NCBI GenBank assembly: GCA_013816325.1
Contig: JACDEP010000057.1
Coordinates: 1-12,525, forward strand
DNA from: Methylotenera sp.
GTDB lineage: Bacteria > Pseudomonadota > Gammaproteobacteria > Burkholderiales > Methylophilaceae
Direction of reading: 5' to 3'
DNA length: 12,525 bases
The translations under genes and the position numbers were made by a program. Of this stretch, positions 1-7,463 are shown piece after piece. Position 1 is the stretch's first letter. Each line of letters starts with the position of its first letter. The notes beneath the pieces are model-generated. The model was not told where the DNA came from. It ran no database searches and worked only from the letters and a program-made list of their open reading frames with translations.

Positions 1-1002
1 GATCAAACCATGGCCAATGTTGGTATTTCGCAAGAAATGGTCCCACGCAAAAAACGTGAGGTCGCCTCAAACCGGATGTTGGCCGCAGCAGAACAATTCA
101 ATACTGAACACGTCGTGGCTACGAGAAGCATTGAACGTGATGTCGCTTTGGCTTGGTTGGATGTTTATGAAGCGCAGCGTAAGTCTGAGCTTTACCTAAG
201 AATGATTGACGATATGGTAGCTGAACGCAAGGTACAGGCTGCGAGTGTAAGCTCCGGCGGGCCTAAAACCAGCGATGTCTTACGCATGGATACGCAAATA
301 TCCATGACCAATGAAAAGCGTATCTATGCTTCAAGAGATGAGCGTAAAGCACGCGCTGTATTGTCTCGCTGGATAGGTAAAGCGGCGTCACGTTCAATTT
401 CTTCTGAACTACCAGTGATGAGTAATGGTTTTAGCCAAGACACAGCTCAAACAGAGATTGAAAAGCATCCGCTATTACGCAATGCCGTTCAAACTGAAAA
501 GGTCGCCCAATTAGATGTAGATAGCGCACAAGCTAACTTGGAGCGTAACTGGGGCTGGGAAGTGGGCTATGGCAAACGCTTTGCGGATCGCAGCGATATG
601 TTGAGCTTTCAGGTTTCAATCGACCTGCAATTAGATCGTGCCAATCGACAAGACCGCCGAACTGCAGAAAAGCTTGTACTAGTCGAGAAGGCACGCAAAT
701 TGACCGAAGACAGACGGCGTGAACTTTCCTCTGAACTGGAAAGTGCGATGGCAGATGCTGAAGCAGCTGAAGCACGTGAGCACGAGCACATCACAAAACT
801 TATCCCTAATGCACAAGCTAAATTAAGCATCGCCCAAGCAGCCTACCAATCTGGGAAACAACCCCTCAGTGAGGTCTGGGACGCCCGCAGGGATGTTCTA
901 GATATTGAATTAGACCACTGGACCATTTTGACCGATAAACAACGTGCCGCAGTCAAAATCGGCTATCTGTTAAATGACAATCGGCTATTTAAATCAAATT
1001 AA
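1..1002 (+). CDS. TolC/CusC-type outer-membrane efflux factor (5' end cut by window edge)
   Basis: This is the C-terminal 333 residues of an outer-membrane factor of the TolC family, the channel through which an RND pump discharges metal across the outer membrane. The frame is open to base 1, so the ATG at 10 is an internal methionine rather than the start; family members are usually about 420-470 residues, so roughly the first 100, including the signal peptide, lie outside. What is seen is a long, charged, heptad-rich helical protein: two alpha-hairpin halves with Ala/Glu/Arg-rich helices, a GWEVGYGKRF segment near residues 185-194 of the visible part resembling a beta-barrel strand, and a C-terminal YQSGKQPLSEVWDARRDVL helix typical of CzcC/CusC proteins. 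It is followed after 12 bases by a lipoprotein gene and then by the adaptor and pump genes, which supports its place in a Cus-like tripartite complex. Substrate cannot be read from this protein alone. Confidence 0.85.
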   Translation, partial: DQTMANVGISQEMVPRKKREVASNRMLAAAEQFNTEHVVATRSIERDVALAWLDVYEAQRKSELYLRMIDDMVAERKVQAASVSSGGPKTSDVLRMDTQISMTNEKRIYASRDERKARAVLSRWIGKAASRSISSELPVMSNGFSQDTAQTEIEKHPLLRNAVQTEKVAQLDVDSAQANLERNWGWEVGYGKRFADRSDMLSFQVSIDLQLDRANRQDRRTAEKLVLVEKARKLTEDRRRELSSELESAMADAEAAEAREHEHITKLIPNAQAKLSIAQAAYQSGKQPLSEVWDARRDVLDIELDHWTILTDKQRAAVKIGYLLNDNRLFKSN

Positions 1003-1014
1003 AAAGGTTACATC

Positions 1015-1374
1015 ATGAAAACTACTAAACTATTAGCCATTACAACATTATTAATTGTGGTTATTGGCTGCTCTGAAAAAGATAACCAAGAATCGATCAA
1101 TACTCAATCAGGGAATAGGTCATCATTAGAAAAGACTATAGAAGTCATGCCATCTACAACTGAAGCAAAACCTACAGCGATGCTGCCAAATGAAATTAAA
1201 GCAGAAGATACGACCACCCCAATTGAACAAAATAATAGCGGCAAAAAAGTAATTTTCTGGTATGACCCAATGTTGCCAGACAGGCATTTCAGTAAATCAG
1301 GACAATCTCCATTTATGGATATGAAATTAGCCCCTCAATATGAAGTAGATGCCAATAAAGGTGGTACTCCATGA
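1015..1374 (+). CDS. Small lipoprotein with a heavy-metal-binding motif
   Basis: A 119-residue predicted lipoprotein. The start is supported by AAAGG at 1003-1007, seven bases upstream. Residues 1-18 form a short lipoprotein signal (KTTK, then a hydrophobic run) with lipobox V-I-G-C, so Cys19 is the expected lipidation site. Residues 20-75 are low-complexity, Ser/Thr/Asn/Glu-rich and probably a flexible tether. Residues 79-110 match the heavy-metal-binding motif that opens CusB-type adaptors: FWYDPM at 81-86, F92, and SPFMDM at 98-103, followed by L105, P107 and Y109. The motif agrees with residues 59-90 of the next protein at 20 of 32 positions. There is no other domain. The stop overlaps the next start (ATGA), so the two are probably translated together. 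I infer a membrane-anchored periplasmic metal-capture or metal-handover protein for the pump; no experimentally studied homologue is known to me. Confidence 0.75.
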   Translation: MKTTKLLAITTLLIVVIGCSEKDNQESINTQSGNRSSLEKTIEVMPSTTEAKPTAMLPNEIKAEDTTTPIEQNNSGKKVIFWYDPMLPDRHFSKSGQSPFMDMKLAPQYEVDANKGGTP

Positions 1375-3017
1375 AACGGCTCCATATAGTCATTGTTGCC
1401 GTTCTGCTCGTTTTAGCGGTAGCACTAGGCTGGTTCTTTGGCCAAAAGCATTCGAATCCGGCCGCGGAAAATTCAACGAATGGACAGGCTGGAAAGATGC
1501 AGGGGAAAACCAATGGCGTGGTACAAGATGGTAGCGGTAAAACTGTTAAATATTGGTATGACCCAATGGTGCCGGACCAAAAGTTCGACAAACCCGGGAA
1601 GTCCCCTTTCATGGATATGCAACTGGAACCTAAGTATGGCAACGAAGGTAATAATGGCGAAGAAACTGGCGTGGCCATTTCTTCGCAAACTACCCAGAAC
1701 TTAGGTATTAGGCTAGAGAAAGTATCCACTAAAAGTTTCGGTGAATCATTTTCTGCGGTAGGTCGCATAGAACCTGACGAACGACGTTTTTACGCAGTGC
1801 AAACGCGAACCCCAGGATTCGTAGAACGGTTATCGGTGCGCGCTGTGGGTGACCCAGTGAGCAAAGGCCAGAAAATCGCTGAAATATATGCGCCAGACTT
1901 ACTGGCCGCCCAGCAGGAATATTTAGCATTACTAGGATTAAACAGTGTGGATAGTGATAACTCACTCAAACAAGCTGCACGGAATCGTCTCAAATTACTT
2001 GGCATGACAGAAGGTGAAATTAATGCAATTTCGAAGTCTGGCAAGTCTAGTCCGCGATTTGGCGTATATGCTCCTGCATCGGGAGTCGTCACCGAATTAG
2101 GGGTAAGAGAAGGCGGCCAATTGATGGCTGGCAGTTCATTGGTGCAAATCTCCGACCTCTCCCAAGTATGGATGATTGCAGAAGTTCCTGAGCGTGATGC
2201 GGCAAGATTGAAACCAGGTATCGCTGCCGATGTTCAGCTACAAAGCCTACCGGACGAAATATTCAAGGGCAAGGTTGGTTATCTATATCCAATGTTGAAT
2301 GACACATCCAGAACCTTACAGGTGCGTATCGAATTACCTAACAAAGGTAACCGTTTGCGGCCGGGCATGTATGCCAATGTGGAATTTACCGGACAAACAC
2401 GCGATGCTTTGTCCGTACCAACTGAAAGCATTATCGCAACAGGTAAGCGCAAACTGGTCATTGTTAAAGAAACTAATGGTTATCGCCCGGCAGAGGTAAA
2501 AATAGGGCAAGAACGTGATAGCTATACAGAGATTTTGAGTGGTTTAGCTGAAGGCGAAAACGTGGTTGTTTCAGGCCAATTCTTAATTGACTCTGAAGCA
2601 TCGCTGTCCGGTGTGCTGGCAAGACTATCCCAGCAAAATAATGCGGTGGGCAAAGGTTTAGAGCAAAGCAGTGATATGCATGATATGAAAATGAGTAAAA
2701 AAACAACGATGCCAACTGAGAAAATGGCCAAAGGCCATGGCAGAGTAATAGACATAGACCCTCGGTCAAGTCGTGTCACATTACATCACGAACCCATCGC
2801 AGAACTAGGCTGGCCATCAATGACCATGGGCTTCAAGGTCAAAGATAGCAAACAGCTAAGCAAACTCAAAACTGGTGATGAAGTTGAGTTTGATTTAAAA
2901 GCTGAAGCACCTGAAACACCTAACATGCCACTGCAATACATGATTGACCGTGTTGAAAAGATGCCCGTCCTGAAAGGCGGAGCGGTGAAAGACGGTATGA
3001 AAGGAGCTAAGCCATGA
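1371..3017 (+). CDS. cusB: CusB-type RND membrane-fusion protein with N-terminal metal-binding motif and fused C-terminal CusF domain
   Basis: Periplasmic adaptor (548 aa) linking an inner-membrane RND pump to a TolC-type channel and probably passing Cu(I)/Ag(I) to the pump. Residues 6-24 are an N-terminal signal/anchor. Residues 59-90 are a heavy-metal-binding motif (YWYDPM 61-66, SPFMDM 78-83). About 140-260 hold the barrel-sandwich halves (GFVERLSVRAVGDPVSKGQ; YAPASGVVTELGVREGGQL) around a short helical hairpin (about 178-222). About 263-410 are the beta-barrel and membrane-proximal domains (PGMYANVEF, SVPTESI). After a Met/Lys-rich linker (about 430-452), residues 454-531 are CusF-like: GHGRVIDID, H472/H473, W481 and M484/M486 in WPSMTM correspond to CusF's His, Trp and two Met copper ligands. 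E. coli CusB is about 407 residues with CusF encoded separately, so this is a fusion. AAAGGTGG at 1357-1364 supports the start, which overlaps the lipoprotein stop. Confidence 0.92.
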   Translation: MKRLHIVIVAVLLVLAVALGWFFGQKHSNPAAENSTNGQAGKMQGKTNGVVQDGSGKTVKYWYDPMVPDQKFDKPGKSPFMDMQLEPKYGNEGNNGEETGVAISSQTTQNLGIRLEKVSTKSFGESFSAVGRIEPDERRFYAVQTRTPGFVERLSVRAVGDPVSKGQKIAEIYAPDLLAAQQEYLALLGLNSVDSDNSLKQAARNRLKLLGMTEGEINAISKSGKSSPRFGVYAPASGVVTELGVREGGQLMAGSSLVQISDLSQVWMIAEVPERDAARLKPGIAADVQLQSLPDEIFKGKVGYLYPMLNDTSRTLQVRIELPNKGNRLRPGMYANVEFTGQTRDALSVPTESIIATGKRKLVIVKETNGYRPAEVKIGQERDSYTEILSGLAEGENVVVSGQFLIDSEASLSGVLARLSQQNNAVGKGLEQSSDMHDMKMSKKTTMPTEKMAKGHGRVIDIDPRSSRVTLHHEPIAELGWPSMTMGFKVKDSKQLSKLKTGDEVEFDLKAEAPETPNMPLQYMIDRVEKMPVLKGGAVKDGMKGAKP

Positions 3018-6000
3018 TTGCTCAACTCATACGTTGGTCAGCTAACAATCGCTTATTGGTGCTGTTGGCGACGCTGATGGTCATCGCCTGGGGTATATTT
3101 GCTATGCTGCGAACACCGCTGGATGCCATTCCTGACTTATCTGATACACAAGTCATCATCCGTACCCAATGGCCAGGTCAAGCGCCACAGATTGTTGAGA
3201 ATCAGCTGACCTATCCACTGACAACGACAATGTTATCGGTGCCAGGGGTAAAGACAGTACGTGGCTATTCCTTCTTTGGTGACTCTTTCGTTTACATTCT
3301 ATTCAACGATGGTACCGATCAATATTGGGCGCGTTCCCGTGTACTTGAATACTTGAGCCAGATTTCCTCAAAACTACCTAAAGGGGCCAACCCTAGCTTG
3401 GGACCTGATGCCACTGGTGTGGGTTGGGTATATGAATATGCATTGGTTGACCGCAGTGGTAAACATGATTTGGGTGAGCTACGCGCACTACAAGATTGGT
3501 TCCTTAAATTCGAGTTGAAAACAATTCCTGGTGTAGCTGAGGTCGCTACATTAGGCGGTATGGTTCGCCAGTATCAAGTGCAGGTTGATCCTGATAAGTT
3601 ACGCAATTACCACATACCGCTATCAAAAGTCGTTTCAGCGATACAATCTGCCAATCAGGAAACAGGCGGTGCCTTGGTGGAAACTGCTGAAGCCGAATAT
3701 ATGGTGCGTGCACATGGTTATTTGGAATCTTTAGATGATTTCCGCAATATCCCACTCATGGTTAGCAACAATGGTACGCCCATACTTTTATCTGATGTAG
3801 CGCGTATTCAAATTGGCCCGGAACTGCGACGCGGAGTTGCGGAGTTAAATGGCGAAGGTGAAGTGTCCGGCGGGGTCATTGTGATGCGTGCAGGGCAAAA
3901 TGCACTCGAAGCCATTGATGCAGTGAAAGCCAAGCTTGATACGCTGAAGAAGAGTCTACCTGAAGGCGTAGAGATCGTAACTACCTACGATAGATCACAA
4001 TTGATTAAGCGTGCGGTAGAGAATCTCACGCATAAACTGATTGAAGAGTTTATTGTTGTTGCCTTAGTGTGTGCTGTATTTCTCTGGCACTTCCGTTCTG
4101 CTTTAGTGGCAATCGTGGCATTACCTATAGGCGTTTTAGTCAGCTTTATCGTCATGTATTACCAAGGCGTGAATGCTAATATCATGTCGTTAGGTGGCAT
4201 CGCTATTGCCATCGGCGCCATGGTAGATGCTGCCATAGTAATGATAGAAAACGCGCATCGGCAACTTGAAAACTACAAAAACGAGCATGGGGAGCCGGAC
4301 AGTAGCCAGCGCATTAAAGTGATAATTGATGCGGCGAGCGAGATTGGACCGGCATTGTTCTTTTCATTATTGATTATCACTTTGTCGTTTATTCCCGTGT
4401 TCACATTAGAAGCACAAGAAGGCAAGCTGTTTGCACCACTCGCCTTTACCAAGACTTATGCCATGGCTGCAGCGGCAGGCTTATCAGTAACGTTGATTCC
4501 TGTATTGATGACAATATTCATTCGTGGGCATATTCGACCGGAACATAACAATCCGCTTAACCGCTGGCTAATTGCAATCTATAAACCGCTACTCGGCAAA
4601 GTCATGCATTATCCAAAAGTCACCATAGGCGTCGCGCTAATTTTAGTGCTAATTTCCTTATACCCACTCAGTAAATTGGGTAGTGAGTTCATGCCACCTT
4701 TGGATGAAGGTGACTTGCTCTACATGCCAACAGCACTGCCTGGACTATCTGTTTCTAAAGCCTCTGAAATACTCCAATTGAGCGATAGGCTCATCAAAAC
4801 TGTGCCTGAAGTGAAGTCTGTGTTTGGTAAAACAGGCCGAGCTGAAACGGCCACCGATCCAGCGCCACTAGAAATGTTAGAAACCACTATTCAGTTCAAG
4901 CCACGTGATGAATGGCGTGCCGGAATGACCCCAGAGAAGCTAGTCAAAGAACTTGACGTGCGACTCAAAATACCTGGCATGGCCAACGTATGGGTACAGC
5001 CAATTCGTAATCGTATCGACATGCTTTCTACCGGGATTAAAAGCCCGGTCGGTATCAAGATTGGTGGTGCTGATCTGGTTACACTTGAAAAACTCGGTGA
5101 AGAAGTCGAACGGCTTATGAAAAAAGTCCCTGGCGCTAGTTCAGTGATTGCTGAACGTGTCACTGGTGGTCGTTATATTGATGTGAAAATTGACCGACTA
5201 AAAATTGCTCGTTACGGCTTGAATATAAATGACGTGCAAGCGCTGGTTTCAATGGCTATAGGTGGCGATAATATCGGTGAAAAAATTGAGGGTTTAGCGC
5301 GTTTCCCCATCAACGTTAGGTTTCCACGAGAATTACGTGACTCAGTAGAAAAGCTTAAATCATTGCCTATCATCACTGAGCAAGGCGCAACGGTTCCACT
5401 TGGTGAGGTCGCAGAAGTCAAAGTGACGGATGGTCCACCGATGATTAAAAGTGAAAATGCGCGGCCAAATGTCTGGGTGTACGTGGATATTCAAGACCGT
5501 GATCTAGGTGGTTTTGTTAAAGATGCAAAAGTCATGTTGGACAAAGAACTTCAATTGCCTGCAGGGTATTCGCTTGCATGGTCCGGTCAGTTTGAATATT
5601 TTGAACGCGCTTCTAAACGTTTAAGCTACGTCGTGCCGATGACATTAGGCATTATTTTTATCTTGTTATTTTTAGCCTTCAAACGTATTACTCCCGCCAT
5701 ACTTATATTAGGGAGTTTACCTTTTGCCTTAGTAGGCGCTGTATGGTTTTTGTACTTCTTAGGATATCACTTCTCAATTGCCAGTGGCGTAGGCATGATT
5801 GCTTTATCAGGCTTAGCCGCTGAATTCGGTATCATCATGCTGGTGTATCTAGATGATGCGATTGAACGTTATCGAGCCGCCGGTAAACTCAACAATACCG
5901 AGGATTTATACGCGGCATTGATTGAAGGGGCTGCCCTCAGAGTCAGGCCAAAAGCGATGACCGTGGCAGTCATCTTAGCTGGCTTAATACCAATTTTGAT

Positions 6001-6136
6001 TGGGAGAGGTACAGGGTCAGAAGCCATGAGCCGCATTGCTGCACCCATGGTAGGTGGCATGCTGACTGCTCCATTACTATCATTATTTGTATTGCCTGCT
6101 GCTTATCTATTACTTAAAAGAAAGAACTTGAAATAA
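3014..6136 (+). CDS. cusA: CusA-type heavy-metal efflux RND pump, probably Cu(I)/Ag(I)
   Basis: Proton-driven inner-membrane RND transporter of the heavy-metal-efflux class, 1040 aa (E. coli CusA about 1047). The start has AAGGAG at 3001-3006 and overlaps the adaptor stop by ATGA. TM1 is about 13-32, followed by the porter loop with TPLDAIPDLSD at 34-44. TM2-TM6 are about 342-503, including the relay motif GAMVDAAIVMIENAH at 401-415 with Asp405, the position of CusA D405. TM7 is about 536-554, a second periplasmic loop follows, and TM8-TM12 lie in about 874-1033. The three CusA methionines that bind Cu(I)/Ag(I) in the cleft (M573, M623, M672) are matched by M571 (LLYM), M621 (LEM) and M670 (RNRIDM), which favours monovalent over Zn/Co/Cd transport. 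The C-terminus reaches full length with no frameshift. It is the last gene of the operon, closed by the hairpin at 6135-6164. No regulator gene is visible in the window. Confidence 0.95.
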   Translation: MIAQLIRWSANNRLLVLLATLMVIAWGIFAMLRTPLDAIPDLSDTQVIIRTQWPGQAPQIVENQLTYPLTTTMLSVPGVKTVRGYSFFGDSFVYILFNDGTDQYWARSRVLEYLSQISSKLPKGANPSLGPDATGVGWVYEYALVDRSGKHDLGELRALQDWFLKFELKTIPGVAEVATLGGMVRQYQVQVDPDKLRNYHIPLSKVVSAIQSANQETGGALVETAEAEYMVRAHGYLESLDDFRNIPLMVSNNGTPILLSDVARIQIGPELRRGVAELNGEGEVSGGVIVMRAGQNALEAIDAVKAKLDTLKKSLPEGVEIVTTYDRSQLIKRAVENLTHKLIEEFIVVALVCAVFLWHFRSALVAIVALPIGVLVSFIVMYYQGVNANIMSLGGIAIAIGAMVDAAIVMIENAHRQLENYKNEHGEPDSSQRIKVIIDAASEIGPALFFSLLIITLSFIPVFTLEAQEGKLFAPLAFTKTYAMAAAAGLSVTLIPVLMTIFIRGHIRPEHNNPLNRWLIAIYKPLLGKVMHYPKVTIGVALILVLISLYPLSKLGSEFMPPLDEGDLLYMPTALPGLSVSKASEILQLSDRLIKTVPEVKSVFGKTGRAETATDPAPLEMLETTIQFKPRDEWRAGMTPEKLVKELDVRLKIPGMANVWVQPIRNRIDMLSTGIKSPVGIKIGGADLVTLEKLGEEVERLMKKVPGASSVIAERVTGGRYIDVKIDRLKIARYGLNINDVQALVSMAIGGDNIGEKIEGLARFPINVRFPRELRDSVEKLKSLPIITEQGATVPLGEVAEVKVTDGPPMIKSENARPNVWVYVDIQDRDLGGFVKDAKVMLDKELQLPAGYSLAWSGQFEYFERASKRLSYVVPMTLGIIFILLFLAFKRITPAILILGSLPFALVGAVWFLYFLGYHFSIASGVGMIALSGLAAEFGIIMLVYLDDAIERYRAAGKLNNTEDLYAALIEGAALRVRPKAMTVAVILAGLIPILIGRGTGSEAMSRIAAPMVGGMLTAPLLSLFVLPAAYLLLKRKNLK

Positions 6137-6164
6137 AAAAACCAAGCAAACGCTTGGCTTTTTT
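6135..6164. terminator. Bidirectional intrinsic terminator between cusA and erpA
   Basis: Inverted repeat CCAAGC (6142-6147) / GCTTGG (6152-6157) with a 4-base AAAC loop. It is preceded by seven A (6135-6141) and followed by C and six T (6159-6164), so each strand reads as a GC-rich stem followed by a U-tract. It lies directly after the cusA stop on + and about 12 bases past the erpA stop on -, so it can end both converging transcripts. Confidence 0.9.
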
Positions 6165-6176
6165 ACTAATTAAGGC

Positions 6177-6542
6177 TTAAACCGAGAAGGATGAACCGCA
6201 TCCACATGTCGTAGTCGCTTGTGGATTACGAATCACGAATTGCGAACCTTGCAAGCTATCTTGATAATCAATCTCAGCACCCATCAGGTATTGCAGACTC
6301 ATCGGGTCGATCAATAAAGTGACGGTATCCTTTTGTACCTGGGTGTCATCTTCGTTCACTTCTTCCTCAAATGTGAAACCGTATTGAAAGCCGGAGCAAC
6401 CGCCACCGCTAACAAACACGCGTAGTTTTAAATCCGGACTGCCTTCTTCTTCAATCAGTTCTTTCACTTTTTTTGCGGCATTGTCTGTAAACACCAACGG
6501 CGCTGGCACTTCAATATCTGGTAAGTCGGTAACTGCGTTCAT
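6177..6542 (-). CDS. erpA: Iron-sulfur cluster insertion protein ErpA
   Basis: A-type Fe-S carrier, 121 aa, cytoplasmic. The family receives clusters from the ISC machinery and passes them to target enzymes; in E. coli ErpA is essential for isoprenoid synthesis and aerobic respiration. The three conserved cluster-ligand cysteines are visible: Cys49 in SGGGCSGFQYGF and Cys113/Cys115 in the C-terminal TTCGCGSSFSV signature. The fold runs from about residue 16, with IDPMSLQYLMGAEIDY at 78-93 typical of the family. The length and GCGSSFSV ending favour ErpA over IscA, although separating A-type carriers by eye carries some risk. AGGAG (complement at 6549-6553) six bases upstream supports the ATG. 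The gene has its own promoter (6571-6599) in the 103-bp gap after the bactofilin gene, so it can be expressed independently of the argC group. Confidence 0.93.
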   Translation of the reverse strand: MNAVTDLPDIEVPAPLVFTDNAAKKVKELIEEEGSPDLKLRVFVSGGGCSGFQYGFTFEEEVNEDDTQVQKDTVTLLIDPMSLQYLMGAEIDYQDSLQGSQFVIRNPQATTTCGCGSSFSV

Positions 6543-6570
6543 TATGTACTCCTAAATCTTCAATAAAATC

Positions 6571-6599
6571 ATTATGCTACTGTCTGGTAGCAAGGTCAA
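6571..6599 (-). promoter_or_regulatory. Predicted sigma-70 promoter of erpA
   Basis: On the minus strand TTGACC (complement 6594-6599) is a 5/6 match to the -35 box and CATAAT (complement 6571-6576) a 5/6 match to the -10 box, separated by exactly 17 bases. The predicted start is near 6564, leaving a leader of about 20 bases before the erpA ATG. The spacer contains a dyad, listed separately. Confidence 0.7.
6576..6591. promoter_or_regulatory. Inverted repeat in the erpA promoter spacer, possible operator
   Basis: GCTAC (6576-6580) and GTAGC (6587-6591) are perfect inverted arms around a 6-base centre, filling the gap between the -10 and -35 boxes. A dimeric repressor bound here would block RNA polymerase. 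E. coli erpA is controlled by IscR, but this site does not resemble the IscR type 1 or type 2 consensus as I remember them. The 5-bp arms are short and could be chance. Confidence 0.3.
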
Positions 6600-6622
6600 A
6601 TTCGTTTGTGCTTTTCATCAAA

Positions 6623-6642
6623 CGATAATTCTGTAGTTATCG
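6623..6642 (-). terminator. Weak hairpin just after the bactofilin gene
   Basis: CGATAA (6623-6628) and TTATCG (6637-6642) form a 6-bp stem with an 8-base loop, starting three bases after the bactofilin stop on the minus strand. The stem is AT-rich and followed only by TTT, so it is at best a weak terminator or a 3'-end stabilising hairpin separating bactofilin from erpA. Confidence 0.3.
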
Positions 6643-6645
6643 CTA

Positions 6646-7035
6646 TTAAACGTCATCAGCTAAGTTCTGCGCAGCATCACCCAGGTAAACCAGCTTCCCT
6701 TCAATGACTGCGCCAGTATGCATTTCGAGTGATTTGTAATAAACATCGCCTGTGATACGCGCCTTGGGTTGCAGCTCAATAAACTGGTCAGCCTTGACTG
6801 GGCCTATCACTTTGCCATTAATGACGATTTTTGAGGCATTCACAGCGCCTTCAATACGGCCATGCTCACTCAAAATTAGTGTGCTTGCAGTGGTATTTGG
6901 TTCACTTACATTACCGCGAATAGCACCATCGACCCGTAAACCACCGGAGAAATGCACATCGCCTTCTATACGCGTATCAACGCCTATAAGGGTATCGATA
7001 CTATTTTGGATTTTGTTACTTTTATTGAAAAACAT
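6646..7035 (-). CDS. Bactofilin (polymer-forming cytoskeletal protein)
   Basis: Small bactofilin of 129 aa. Bactofilins polymerise without nucleotide into membrane-associated filaments that place cell-wall enzymes, stalk or polar machinery. The central region, about residues 12-117, is a right-handed beta-helix of short strands with repeated G-x-[IV]-x-G-x-[VL] turns: TRIEGDVHF, LRVDGAIRGNV, GRIEGAVNASKIVINGKVIG, ARITGDVYYKSLEMHTGAVIEGKL. The N-terminal tail MFFNKSNK is short, hydrophobic then basic, resembling the N-terminal peptide that anchors Caulobacter BacA to the membrane. The C-terminal tail is short and acidic. Its start has GGGA about 8-11 bases upstream. It lies 39 bases after a one-pass membrane coiled-coil gene, an arrangement that suggests a structural partner. 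No M23 peptidase gene, a frequent bactofilin neighbour, is present here. Confidence 0.9.
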   Translation of the reverse strand: MFFNKSNKIQNSIDTLIGVDTRIEGDVHFSGGLRVDGAIRGNVSEPNTTASTLILSEHGRIEGAVNASKIVINGKVIGPVKADQFIELQPKARITGDVYYKSLEMHTGAVIEGKLVYLGDAAQNLADDV

Positions 7036-7074
7036 TTCTCATTCCCGTCATGATTCGTATATTGAGGCAGCAAT

Positions 7075-7449
7075 CTATCTATTGAGCAATCGTTTCTGGT
7101 TAACGATATTTTTATAAAACAAAAGATCTTCTTTTACGTGTATGTTTTCGTCTTGCACAATATTAAGCTGTTTTTCAAGGGTGCTCTGGGCCGCTTTTTC
7201 AATCTGAATCTGACGCTCTACTAGTACTATCTTGGTCTGCATGGTCTGATTTTCAAGGGTCGCCAGCTTTAATTTTTCACCGATATTTTCACCGCCGCCG
7301 GTAAATTGCCAATAGGCAATTAGATAACCACCCATTATGAACATGGTAGCAATCGCCCATTGAAAATACCAGGGCCGCTGTGACCGCACTGCCACCTGCT
7401 TTGCAGTTAAACCAAAATGCCTTCTGATCCTTCTTCTAACAGGCTTCAT
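7075..7449 (-). CDS. Single-pass membrane protein with periplasmic coiled coil, possibly a short DUF6776-type protein
   Basis: A 124-residue protein without an assigned function. Residues 1-26 are strongly basic (KPVRRRIRRH and further Arg/Lys), fitting the positive-inside rule. Residues 29-47 are one membrane segment (FQWAIATMFIMGGYLIAYW), and about 55-118 form a charged heptad-type coiled coil (KLATLENQTMQTKIVLVERQ and onward) predicted to be periplasmic. It starts 14 bases after the argC stop with only a weak ribosome-binding site, so translation may be coupled to argC. Betaproteobacteria often carry a longer protein of this kind (DUF6776, over 200 aa from memory) between argC and bactofilin genes; here the chain stops at the end of the coiled coil, so a C-terminal globular part appears to be missing. 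Only 39 bases separate it from the bactofilin start, so the missing part is not present out of frame. Confidence 0.75.
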   Translation of the reverse strand: MKPVRRRIRRHFGLTAKQVAVRSQRPWYFQWAIATMFIMGGYLIAYWQFTGGGENIGEKLKLATLENQTMQTKIVLVERQIQIEKAAQSTLEKQLNIVQDENIHVKEDLLFYKNIVNQKRLLNR

Positions 7450-7463
7450 CTGTATATCAACTG

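Noticed and set aside
7036..7075. Frameshifted remainder of the coiled-coil protein
   Set aside because: Only 39 bases remain before the bactofilin start, too short for a missing domain in any frame.
6752..7117. 121-codon open frame on the plus strand across the bactofilin gene
   Set aside because: It is antisense to a clearly recognisable bactofilin with beta-helix repeats and its own product shows no domain.
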